Below are positions 1-5,497 of a stretch of 6,670 nt of DNA, piece after piece (the stretch's first letter is position 1; the number at the start of each line of letters is the position of its first letter). Origin of the DNA: Pseudomonadota bacterium (lineage in GTDB: Bacteria; Pseudomonadota; Gammaproteobacteria; Pseudomonadales; Cellvibrionaceae). The notes under the pieces were generated by a model. That model was not told the DNA's origin. It saw only the letters and a list, made by a program, of their open reading frames with translations, and ran no database searches. The stretch is from the NCBI GenBank assembly GCA_023416875.1, contig JAEZGT010000106.1, forward strand, positions 1-6,670. The letters run 5' to 3'. The position numbers were made by a program, and so were the translations under genes.

Positions 1-240
1 CACCCAGGGTGCCAGATCGGAGGCCACCTGAAAGCGCCATCCACTAGCCACTTCCGCCAGCTCGAACCCGCGCCCGGCACAGGCTTCGCGCAGCGCCGCA
101 AGCGCATCCAGAACGTCCTGTTTCTCCGGTCTTTCGGCCTCGTCAAAGAGACTCATGATGCGATCGATGCTCAATGCCTCACCGGCGGCCAGCAGCGCGC
201 CTTCGACGATCCGTTGTAACAATTGGGGGTCGTAGCTCAT
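1..240 (-). CDS. scpB: Segregation and condensation protein B, N-terminal part (runs off left edge)
   Basis: This is the first 80 codons of ScpB, reading MSYDPQLLQRIVEGALLAAG from an ATG at 240. ScpB is the winged-helix dimer that joins ScpA and SMC in the bacterial condensin that compacts and segregates chromosomes in the cytoplasm. The visible part has the family's typical opening helix (IVEGALLAAGEALSIDRI), followed by a helix with DVLDALAALREAC and a strand region (GFELAEVASGWRFQV) matching the first winged-helix domain. The second winged helix lies outside the window. The start overlaps the scpA stop in an ATGA, so translation is probably coupled to scpA. The identification rests on both the recognisable N-terminus and the position directly after scpA. 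Confidence 0.9.
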   Translation of the reverse strand, partial: MSYDPQLLQRIVEGALLAAGEALSIDRIMSLFDEAERPEKQDVLDALAALREACAGRGFELAEVASGWRFQVASDLAPWV

Positions 241-1163
241 GGTTGCTCTATATCTTGTGCTTCAACTTCATCCGCCGGGGTCTCAGGTTCCGCCTCGGCT
301 TCTGCTTGAACTCTCGCCTTCACGTGGATTGGCCCGAACTCTTCGGACTGGACGATCTCCACCAGAGATTCCTTGATCAGTTCGAGCACCGCCAGAAACG
401 TGACCACTACTCCCAACCTGCCTTCCGTCACGGAAAACAAACTGACGAAAGGGACAAACTGGCGGCCGCGCAAACGGTCGAGCACCTGACCCATACGCTC
501 GCGCGTAGACAGGCGTTCTTTCTCTACATGATGGCTGATGAACATATCCGCACGGCGCAGAACTTCCGCCAGCGCCACCAGCAGCTCCCGCAGATCCACA
601 TCTGGATCGGGGCGAGTGAGATTGCGGTCGGGCGCCTGCGCTTTGGCCACATAAAAATCACGGTTTTGCCGCGGCAGCGCGTCCACATCTTCCGCCGCCT
701 GCTTGAAACGTTCGTATTCCTGCAAGCGCCGGATCAAGGCTGCGCGCGGATCCTCTTCCTCTTCATCCTCCTCGGCACTGCTGCGCGGCAACAGCATGCG
801 CGACTTGATCTCCGCGAGCATGGCCGCCATCACCAGATATTCCGCCGCCAGCTCGAACTGCATAGCATCCATCATTTCGACGTAGGCGACGTACTGCACG
901 GTGATTTCCGACACATCGATTTCCAAGATGTCGATGTTTTGGCGCCGGATCAGATACAGGAGTAGATCGAGCGGGCCTTCGAAAGCTTCGAGAATGACCT
1001 CAAGCGCATCCGGCGGGATATACAGATCCTTTGGAATTTCGGTGAACGCCTTGCCGTAGACGATGGCAAAGGGCATTTCCGATTGCGCGGGCGCGGCGGT
1101 TTCTGCGGGCGAAAGTTCCTCTGGCGCTTCAGCGGCGGAATTTGGCTCAGCAACACCAGACAA
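237..1163 (-). CDS. scpA: Segregation and condensation protein A (kleisin subunit)
   Basis: ScpA is the kleisin that bridges the SMC heads and carries ScpB in the chromosome condensin. With the TTG start at 1163 it has 308 residues. An Ala/Glu/Pro-rich N-terminal tail of about 29 residues leads into the motif FEGPLDLLLYLI (about residues 61-72), the SMC-neck-binding helix, then QNIDILEIDVSEIT and LAAEYLVMAAMLAEIKSRML, which are hallmarks of ScpA. An acidic stretch (SSAEEDEEEEDPR) follows, and the C-terminal part (VTFLAVLELIKESLVEIVQ) fits the winged helix that binds the SMC cap. An acidic tail rich in Ala and Glu ends the protein. The frame is open upstream only to a TAA just beyond a TTG at 1196, so possible starts are TTG 1196, TTG 1163 and ATG 1076. 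I chose 1163 because GAGGAG lies 9 nt before it, while the other two have no well-spaced Shine-Dalgarno. Family identity is firm; the start is not. Confidence 0.92.
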   Translation of the reverse strand: MSGVAEPNSAAEAPEELSPAETAAPAQSEMPFAIVYGKAFTEIPKDLYIPPDALEVILEAFEGPLDLLLYLIRRQNIDILEIDVSEITVQYVAYVEMMDAMQFELAAEYLVMAAMLAEIKSRMLLPRSSAEEDEEEEDPRAALIRRLQEYERFKQAAEDVDALPRQNRDFYVAKAQAPDRNLTRPDPDVDLRELLVALAEVLRRADMFISHHVEKERLSTRERMGQVLDRLRGRQFVPFVSLFSVTEGRLGVVVTFLAVLELIKESLVEIVQSEEFGPIHVKARVQAEAEAEPETPADEVEAQDIEQP

Positions 1164-1172
1164 ACTTGCGAT

Positions 1173-1178
1173 CTCCTC
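1173..1178 (-). promoter_or_regulatory. Shine-Dalgarno sequence supporting a TTG start of scpA
   Basis: Read on the minus strand the bases are GAGGAG, 9 nt before TTG at 1163. It is the only well-spaced purine-rich ribosome-binding sequence among the three possible scpA starts. At the ATG at 1076 the sequence GGAA abuts the start codon with no spacing, and nothing precedes the TTG at 1196. GAGGAG also encodes two Glu codons if translation starts at 1196, so this is suggestive rather than decisive. Confidence 0.45.
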
Positions 1179-1269
1179 GACAGACGCGGGGCCCAAGGGC
1201 GCGCGGAATAATTGAAGGTGGCCTTATGCCCTCCGGTCTGGAAGAGCTGTGCGGGCAAAAAGACCGCGC

Positions 1270-1275
1270 ATTATA
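1270..1275 (-). promoter_or_regulatory. Candidate -10 box of an internal scpAB promoter
   Basis: On the minus strand the gap between yciO and scpA contains a perfect TATAAT followed by the GC-rich discriminator GCGCGG. A transcript would start near 1263 and leave a leader of about 100 nt before the preferred scpA start. No good -35 hexamer is visible 16-18 bp upstream, so the box may need an activator or may be chance. GC-rich discriminators are typical of promoters under stringent (ppGpp) control; applying that here is inference. Confidence 0.4.
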
Positions 1276-1296
1276 GCGGCTTCGGTTTTGCGGCGG

Positions 1297-1917
1297 CTAT
1301 TGAAATTCTCCCACCGGCCCGCAGCCGACCCGCGCCACCCGTGGCACCTCTTCTGTCAGGTCCACCACCGTAGTGGGCTCGAGGCCACAGAAGCCACCGT
1401 CAATCACCAGCTCCACCTGATGCTCCAAGGTATCGCGGATATCGTAGGGGTCGGTCAATGGCAGGGTTTCTCCAGGCATGATCAACGAGCTGGTCATTAG
1501 GGGTTCGCCCAGACGCTCGAGCAGGGCGAGCGCAATCCGGTTATCGGGCACGCGCATGCCGATGGTGCGACGCTTGGGGTGCATCAGGCGGCGCGGCACT
1601 TCGGAAGTGGCGTTAAGGATGAAAGTGTAAGGACCGGGGGTGTGGGCTTTTAGCAGACGAAAGTCCGCGTTAGTGACGCGGGCGTAGGTGGCGAGTTCGG
1701 ACAGATCCCGGCACATCAGCGTGAAGTTATGGTGCTTGTCCAACTGGCGCAGGGCGCGGATGCGATCTAAAGCCATCTTGTCACCAATGTGACAGCCGAG
1801 GGCGTAGGCCGAATCCGTGGGATACACAATCAGACCACCGCGGCGCAGAATTTCCACCGCCTGGTCGATCAAACGTTGTTGCGGGTTTTCGGGGTGAACA
1901 GAAAAAAATTGAGCCAC
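1297..1917 (-). CDS. yciO: YciO family protein (Sua5/TsaC/YrdC-type RNA-binding fold)
   Basis: From GTG at 1917 the protein has 206 residues, the length I recall for E. coli YciO, and it starts MAQFFSVHPENPQQRLIDQA, very close to the E. coli N-terminus. It carries the YrdC-fold signature YPTDSAYALGC (about residues 32-42), then HNFTLMCRDLSELATYA, TPGPYTFIL, RRTIGMRVPDN, a conserved TSSLIMPGE segment and a C-terminal TTVVDLTEE. The fold is shared with TsaC/Sua5, which makes threonylcarbamoyl-adenylate for the t6A37 tRNA modification. YciO is a separate branch whose in vivo role is less certain, so I do not assign t6A synthesis. The frame opens at TTG 1935, but GTG 1917 has AAGGA with 6 nt spacing and matches the family N-terminus. 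It lies between rnm and scpA on the same strand, as in related gammaproteobacteria. Confidence 0.92.
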   Translation of the reverse strand: MAQFFSVHPENPQQRLIDQAVEILRRGGLIVYPTDSAYALGCHIGDKMALDRIRALRQLDKHHNFTLMCRDLSELATYARVTNADFRLLKAHTPGPYTFILNATSEVPRRLMHPKRRTIGMRVPDNRIALALLERLGEPLMTSSLIMPGETLPLTDPYDIRDTLEHQVELVIDGGFCGLEPTTVVDLTEEVPRVARVGCGPVGEFQ

Positions 1918-1923
1918 ACAAAG

Positions 1924-1928
1924 TCCTT
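1924..1928 (-). promoter_or_regulatory. Shine-Dalgarno sequence fixing the GTG start of yciO
   Basis: The minus strand reads AAGGA, then six bases, then GTG at 1917. This choice gives the family's usual length and N-terminus (M-A-Q-F-F), whereas the longer TTG start at 1935 would place this sequence inside the coding region. Confidence 0.7.
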
Positions 1929-1944
1929 GATTCAAATGCCTATG

Positions 1945-2016
1945 GCTTTGTTTTGAAAATCGTTTTTGTTTTGAAAACTGTTTTTGTTTTGGAAGTTGCT
2001 TTGTTTTTGAAAGTTG
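1945..2016 (-). repeat. Four tandem copies of an 18-bp A-rich repeat between rnm and yciO
   Basis: Four head-to-tail 18-bp units lie at 1945-1962, 1963-1980, 1981-1998 and 1999-2016. In mRNA sense (minus strand) they read, in transcript order, CAACTTTCAAAAACAAAG, CAACTTCCAAAACAAAAA, CAGTTTTCAAAACAAAAA and CGATTTTCAAAACAAAGC. The array begins at the base directly after the rnm stop codon and ends 27 nt before the yciO start. The unit is a multiple of three, and one minus-strand frame crosses it without a stop, encoding a hexapeptide repeat around Phe-Gln-Asn-Lys. That frame is not the rnm frame, so I treat the array as untranslated operon spacer. Three of the four copies contain an AAnAAnAA motif of the kind bound by the distal face of Hfq. 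Confidence 0.9.
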
Positions 2017-2844
2017 TTAATGCCACAGCTGCCAGACTGGCCGGCAACTGGACGGCAGCTGGGCAAAGCTGCCCAATTCCTGCCAGGGCTGGTCCGGCAC
2101 ATGGAAGTCACTGCCGCAGGACGCATAAAGATCAAATTGAGTTGTAATCTGCGCCAGCGCTTCGGTTTCGTTCGACGCCTGCTGGCCCGAAATCACCTCA
2201 ATCGCCTGGCCGCCGGCTTCTTTGAAGACCGCGACCAGTTCGCGTAGCTTGGTGCGAGTCAGTTCATATTTGGCCGGGTGCGCCAGTACCGCCACGCCGC
2301 CGCCGGCGCGAATCGCCGCAACCATATCGGCAATATCCGGCCAGCGGTGCTTGATGTCGCCGGGCTTGCCCGCTCCCAGATACTGTTTGAAGGCGCCGTT
2401 GATGCTATTGCTAAAGCCCCGCTCCACCAGATAGCGAGCGAAATGTGGCCGTCCCAGCACAGCGTCGCCTGCCAATCGCCGGGCGCCTTCCAGAGCCTCT
2501 GGGATACCGGCTTTTTCCAGGCGTTTACCTATTTCAATCCCGCGCGCATCCCGCGCCTCCTGCTGGGCGGTGATCGCCTGCAGCAACTGGGCGCTACTGG
2601 CATCCACATTTAAGCCGACCACATGAATGCCGCGGCCCGCCCATAAACAGGACAACTCAATGCCATTGATCAGATTGATACCTTCGATCTCCGCCTGCGC
2701 TCGCGCACTCTGCAACCCCTGCACCGTGTCGTGGTCTGTGAGGGCCAGATGCGTAACCCCGCGCTGCCTCGCCCTCATTACTAATGAGGCCGGGCTCAAA
2801 ATCCCGTCCGAGGCATTGCTATGGGTATGCAAATCGTATATCAA
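2017..2844 (-). CDS. rnm: PHP-domain phosphoesterase, RNase AM / 3',5'-nucleotide bisphosphate phosphatase type
   Basis: This is a full-length 275-residue PHP (polymerase and histidinol phosphatase) domain protein of the YciV/Rnm family. In E. coli the family is known as a 5'-3' exonuclease that trims 5' ends of rRNA and also hydrolyses 3',5'-nucleotide bisphosphates. The metal-site residues are all visible: H6 and H8 (DLHTHS), D13, H38 in TDHDT, E63 in GIELS, H74 in GIHVVG, H189 in LAHP, and D246/H248 in SDFH. The helical insert with GRPHFARYLV (about residues 131-140) is typical of the family. The start is TTG at 2844, preceded by AGAGG with 5 nt spacing, and the first residues MIYDLHTHS fit the family N-terminus exactly. 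It heads the yciO-scpA-scpB cluster and has its own upstream promoter candidate. Confidence 0.93.
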   Translation of the reverse strand: MIYDLHTHSNASDGILSPASLVMRARQRGVTHLALTDHDTVQGLQSARAQAEIEGINLINGIELSCLWAGRGIHVVGLNVDASSAQLLQAITAQQEARDARGIEIGKRLEKAGIPEALEGARRLAGDAVLGRPHFARYLVERGFSNSINGAFKQYLGAGKPGDIKHRWPDIADMVAAIRAGGGVAVLAHPAKYELTRTKLRELVAVFKEAGGQAIEVISGQQASNETEALAQITTQFDLYASCGSDFHVPDQPWQELGSFAQLPSSCRPVWQLWH

Positions 2845-2849
2845 GGCAA

Positions 2850-2854
2850 CCTCT
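2850..2854 (-). promoter_or_regulatory. Shine-Dalgarno sequence for the TTG start of rnm
   Basis: The minus strand reads AGAGG, then TTGCC, then TTG at 2844. The spacing of 5 nt and the immediate PHP motif make this non-ATG start convincing; no ATG or GTG in frame would keep the DLHTHS motif. Confidence 0.65.
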
Positions 2855-2874
2855 GCTGATCCGGTGAGCCAGCC

Positions 2875-2897
2875 ATTCTAGCCCCAGTACATAGAAT
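2875..2897. repeat. Inverted repeat in the divergent intergenic region
   Basis: ATTCTA at 2875-2880 and TAGAAT at 2892-2897 form a perfect 6-bp dyad separated by 11 bp, in the 119-bp gap between the divergent rnm and septation-protein-like genes. The left arm doubles as the -10 box of the minus-strand promoter. The arrangement could be an operator or could be coincidental overlap of two -10-like hexamers. I saw no convincing plus-strand promoter in this gap. Confidence 0.4.
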
Positions 2898-2903
2898 CGG
2901 CAA
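2875..2903 (-). promoter_or_regulatory. Sigma70-like promoter for the rnm-yciO-scpA-scpB operon
   Basis: On the minus strand TTGCCG (2903-2898) is separated by exactly 17 bp from TAGAAT (2880-2875). These match the consensus hexamers at 4 of 6 and 5 of 6 positions. Transcription would start near 2868, leaving a leader of about 24 nt that includes the AGAGG ribosome-binding site. The -10 hexamer is also one arm of a dyad (ATTCTA, 11 bp, TAGAAT, at 2875-2897). Confidence 0.55.
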
Positions 2904-2963
2904 AAGACACAAAATCTGCAAATACCGGCAGCAGGTTTCGATACACCCTGACTGAGATGTTCA

Positions 2964-3710
2964 ATGGAACCCAAGCAAGCCCCTGACGCTACCACCCCTT
3001 CCCCAGCACACAAACAACCTGAAAAAGAAAATATGCTGGTGAATATTCTCCTCAATATCGTGATCCCGACGCTGATATTGACCAAAGGCAGCAAGGAGGC
3101 TTACCTCGGCCCGACCTGGGGCTTGGTTGTCGCGCTGGCGTTTCCCTTGGGCTACGGCCTGTATGATTACTGGCGCACCCGCAAAATCAACCTGTTTTCC
3201 GCCATCGGCTTGGTCAGCGTTATGCTCACTGGCGGTATCAGCCTGCTGAAATTGCCACCGGAATATATGGCCATTAAAGAAGCGACTATTCCGGGTCTGC
3301 TCGGTCTCGCGACCTTACTGTCCATTTATACGCCTTACCCCTTGGTGCGCACGTTTCTCTACAACGAGAAAGTCATGCAGGTCGGCAAGGTGCACCGGGC
3401 ACTCGAGCACTACAACAATGTGGGCGCCTTTGAAAAAACGCTGACCAATGCCACTTATATGCTGGCTGCATCATTTTTCCTTTCTTCTGCGCTGAATTAC
3501 ATACTCGCCAAAATGGTTCTGGTGAGCCCCCCGGGCACGGAAGAGTACAATGCGGAGCTCGGCACCATGACCGCGCTCAGCTTTCCAGTCATCACGATTC
3601 CCTCAATGATTGTATTTATGGGCGCGCTTTTTTACCTCTTTCGCAGTATCACGCGTCTGACCCATTTACACTGGGAGGAAATCATCAACAATCCCGAGCA
3701 GAATTCCTAA
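2964..3710 (+). CDS. Six-helix inner-membrane protein, VC0807 / septation-protein-A-like family
   Basis: This 248-residue integral membrane protein has a hydrophilic N-terminal tail of about 24 residues and about six hydrophobic segments (near 27-43, 50-69, 77-95, 107-127, 163-183 and 205-228). Recognisable segments are NILLNIVIPTLILTKGS, LGPTWGLVVALAFPLGYGLY and YWRTRKINLFSAIGL. From memory these match the VC0807 family, sometimes labelled intracellular septation protein A-like; no transport or enzymatic function is known to me. It sits next to yciI, as the septation gene yciB lies near yciI in enterobacteria, but the sequence is not a close YciB match. The ATG at 2964 has only a weak GAGA ribosome-binding sequence 6 nt upstream. 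A second Met at residue 24 (3033) is a possible start that would remove the tail. Confidence 0.75.
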   Translation: MEPKQAPDATTPSPAHKQPEKENMLVNILLNIVIPTLILTKGSKEAYLGPTWGLVVALAFPLGYGLYDYWRTRKINLFSAIGLVSVMLTGGISLLKLPPEYMAIKEATIPGLLGLATLLSIYTPYPLVRTFLYNEKVMQVGKVHRALEHYNNVGAFEKTLTNATYMLAASFFLSSALNYILAKMVLVSPPGTEEYNAELGTMTALSFPVITIPSMIVFMGALFYLFRSITRLTHLHWEEIINNPEQNS

Positions 3711-3744
3711 CGCGCGGGTTTCCAAAGGTTCAACGTTCTGTTAA

Positions 3745-3762
3745 CTGTCCGCTCGCGGGCAG
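3745..3762 (+). promoter_or_regulatory. Stem-loop abutting the yciI ribosome-binding site
   Basis: CTGTCCG (3745-3751) pairs with CGGGCAG (3756-3762) across a 4-nt CTCG loop, with one G-T wobble. The last two bases of the right arm are the first two of the yciI Shine-Dalgarno AGAGGA (3761-3766). The hairpin could tune yciI translation or stabilise the mRNA between two cistrons. It has no proper T tract directly after the stem, so I do not call it a terminator. Confidence 0.4.
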
Positions 3763-3773
3763 AGGATTTTCTT

Positions 3774-4073
3774 ATGTATTACGCCGTCATCAGCGAAGAT
3801 GTGCCCAACAGCTTGCCATTGCGCCAACAGGCGCGCCCGCAGCATTTGGCGCGCCTGGAGGCACTCAAGCAGGAGAACCGTCTGCTACTCGCCGGGCCTC
3901 ACCCGGCAATTGATGCGGAAAATCCGGGCGATGCCGGTTTTACCGGAAGCCTGGTGGTCGCACAATTTGCTTCCCTGGACGAAGCCCGCGCCTGGGCGGA
4001 CAGCGATCCCTACGTCAGCGCTGGGGTTTACCAGAAAGTCATCGTAAAACCCTTCAAACCTGTATTGCCCTGA
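3774..4073 (+). CDS. yciI: YciI family protein
   Basis: This 99-residue cytoplasmic protein aligns end to end, from memory, with E. coli YciI (about 98 residues). Shared blocks are LRQQARPQHLARLEAL with the conserved H24, RLLLAGPHPAID, NPGDAGFTGSLVVAQF, ARAWADSDPYVSAGVY and the C-terminal VKPFK. YciI has a ferredoxin-like alpha/beta fold related to muconolactone isomerase-type proteins. Its substrate is not established, although the conserved His suggests catalysis or ligand binding. The ATG at 3774 is preceded by AGAGGA with 7 nt spacing. It is 63 bp after the membrane protein gene and 32 bp before the SH3b gene, consistent with an operon. Confidence 0.93.
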   Translation: MYYAVISEDVPNSLPLRQQARPQHLARLEALKQENRLLLAGPHPAIDAENPGDAGFTGSLVVAQFASLDEARAWADSDPYVSAGVYQKVIVKPFKPVLP

Positions 4074-4105
4074 TTTTTAATTTTTATTTTTTGTTGGAAA
4101 TTTTC

Positions 4106-4777
4106 ATGATCCGTTATGTTCTTTTGCTGGTTGGTCTTTGGGTTTTCGCCTCTGGCGCGATGGCGCAGACCGTTTACATTTCCGATGTTTTTTTCGTGCC
4201 TGTGCGCAGCGGTGCCGGATCGCAATACCGCATCGTGCATCAGGGCATACGCAGCGGCACGCAAATGACATTATTGGGTGAGTCGAGCGACGGTGAATGG
4301 GTGAATATCCGCACCGAAGGCGGTTTGGACGGTTGGATCCCAACGCAATATCTGCTGCGCGAACAACCGGCGCGCATGCAGCTCACCGCAGCGCAGACCA
4401 AACTCGCCGCAGCGACGAAGCGAGCTGAGGACTTGGAGGCCGAGCTGAAAAAATTGCGCGCCGAACACAACTCATTGGCGCAGACCGCCGATAGTCAGGC
4501 CAAAGAGAGCGAGCAATACGCCGAAGAGTTGCGCAAAATACGCGCTTTGTCTGCGGACTCGATCAATCTTAACCAGCGTTATCAGGATCTGCTGGCGAAA
4601 CACGATCTGGTGCAGACGGAATTTGACGCTGTCCGCGCCGAGAACGACCGGCTGAAATCCAATAAAACCATCAACCAGTGGATGTTCGGCGCGGGGCTGG
4701 TGGTGTTCGGTATGTTTTTGATGCTGATTTTGCCGGTATTCATGCGGCAGAAACGCCACTCTGACTGGGTCAACTAA
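4106..4777 (+). CDS. Exported SH3b-domain protein with coiled coil and C-terminal membrane anchor (TIGR04211/YgiM type)
   Basis: The 223-residue product has a signal peptide (residues 1-20, ending in AMA before Gln-21) and a bacterial SH3 domain at about 22-85 with VPVRSGAGSQYRIVH, GTQMTLL and the closing WIPTQYL. A long Ala/Glu/Lys/Leu-rich coiled coil follows (about 90-185), then one transmembrane helix (about 190-213) and a basic tail (RQKRHSDWVN). Mature topology should be SH3b and coiled coil in the periplasm, anchored by the C-terminal helix. This matches the TIGR04211/YgiM architecture, which may bind cell-wall glycans, though the ligand is not known. The frame opens at TTG 4091, but ATG 4106 gives a normal signal peptide and has GGAA 6 nt upstream. 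The 32-bp gap after yciI is almost pure A/T with long T runs, giving a U-rich leader. Confidence 0.88.
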   Translation: MIRYVLLLVGLWVFASGAMAQTVYISDVFFVPVRSGAGSQYRIVHQGIRSGTQMTLLGESSDGEWVNIRTEGGLDGWIPTQYLLREQPARMQLTAAQTKLAAATKRAEDLEAELKKLRAEHNSLAQTADSQAKESEQYAEELRKIRALSADSINLNQRYQDLLAKHDLVQTEFDAVRAENDRLKSNKTINQWMFGAGLVVFGMFLMLILPVFMRQKRHSDWVN

Positions 4778-4800
4778 ATTTTTTAACAACGGAGCACAAC

Positions 4801-5490
4801 ATGCGTAAATCCCTGCATCTGCTTTTGACCTGTTTGTTGACGCTCGCGGTTTTTAATGCGAGCGCGGAGAATTCCACAGGAAAATCCGAGCAAAACGCCA
4901 ACGGCAAAGCTCCGCCTGAAACGCCTCAGGTAGTGTTTCAAACCACGCTTGGTGATCTAAAAATTGCGCTTTATCCCGAACGGGCGCCGGTCACTGTGGA
5001 TAATTTTCTTCACTACGTAGACAGCGGCTTTTACAACGGCGTGATTTTTCACCGCGTGGTTCCGGGGTTTGTGGTTCAAGGCGGTGGTTTCGATCAGGAG
5101 TATCAACGCAAAAACACCCAAGCCCCGATTGCCAATGAGTCCAACAATGGTTTGCGCAATTTGCGCGGCACCCTGTCCATGGCGCGCACCAATGATCCCA
5201 ACAGCGCCACCTCGCAGTTTTTCATCAACCTCAAAGACAACTCCCAGCTCGACTACCGCCCTATGCAGTCGGGTTATGCGGTGTTCGGCAAACTCGTGAG
5301 CGGTCTTGAAGTGATTGATGCCATGGCGAAACAGCCACAAGGCGATCACCAGGGTGTGTTCGAGAACGCGCCCAATACGCCCATCGTGATCGAGCGCGCC
5401 TATCGCTACCACCCGGAAAATGAGCAGAAAATGGCGATAGAACCGCCCGCCGCCAACTCGGCAGAACCGGCACCAGTCAAGGAGCAGTAA
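4801..5490 (+). CDS. Exported cyclophilin-type peptidyl-prolyl cis-trans isomerase
   Basis: This 229-residue protein has a Sec signal peptide (MRKSLHLLLTCLLTLAVF, cleavage likely after NASA at residue 22), a Gly/Asn/Pro-rich linker to about residue 42 and one cyclophilin domain (about 43-203). Catalytic and binding residues are visible in FHRVVPGFVVQGG (R85, F90, Q93), M127 in LSMAR, F141 in SQFFI and L150. The position of the cyclosporin-contacting Trp of human CypA appears to be Gln here, as judged by eye. It should catalyse proline isomerisation in the periplasm, like E. coli PpiA. It is longer than PpiA (about 190 residues) because of the linker and a C-terminal Glu/Ala/Pro tail. There is no lipobox, so a soluble protein is expected. 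GGAG lies 6 nt before the ATG, 23 bp after the SH3b gene, and pdxJ follows 7 bp later. Confidence 0.93.
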   Translation: MRKSLHLLLTCLLTLAVFNASAENSTGKSEQNANGKAPPETPQVVFQTTLGDLKIALYPERAPVTVDNFLHYVDSGFYNGVIFHRVVPGFVVQGGGFDQEYQRKNTQAPIANESNNGLRNLRGTLSMARTNDPNSATSQFFINLKDNSQLDYRPMQSGYAVFGKLVSGLEVIDAMAKQPQGDHQGVFENAPNTPIVIERAYRYHPENEQKMAIEPPAANSAEPAPVKEQ

Positions 5491-5497
5491 CCACAAC

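Noticed and set aside
174..965. Long plus-strand open frame opposite scpA
   Set aside because: It is antisense to a clear ScpA, rich in His/Arg/Gln as expected of a reverse-frame shadow, and has no recognisable domain or ribosome-binding site.
950..1258. Minus-strand frame overlapping the scpA N-terminus in another phase
   Set aside because: It is low-complexity Arg/Pro/Ser-rich out-of-phase reading of scpA. A GGAGGG lies in its early codons but is not placed before any start.
1918..1935. TTG at 1935 as the yciO start
   Set aside because: It would add six residues absent from the family and bury the AAGGA sequence that is correctly spaced for GTG 1917.
1945..2016. Repeat array as a CRISPR
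   Set aside because: Units are contiguous 18-mers with no spacers and no cas genes nearby.
4074..4105. T-rich stretch after yciI as a terminator
   Set aside because: There are long T runs but no GC-rich stem before them. The SH3b gene starts directly after, so it fits a U-rich leader better.
4091..4105. TTG at 4091 as the start of the SH3b protein
   Set aside because: It adds five residues before a normal signal peptide and has no ribosome-binding site; ATG 4106 has GGAA at suitable spacing.
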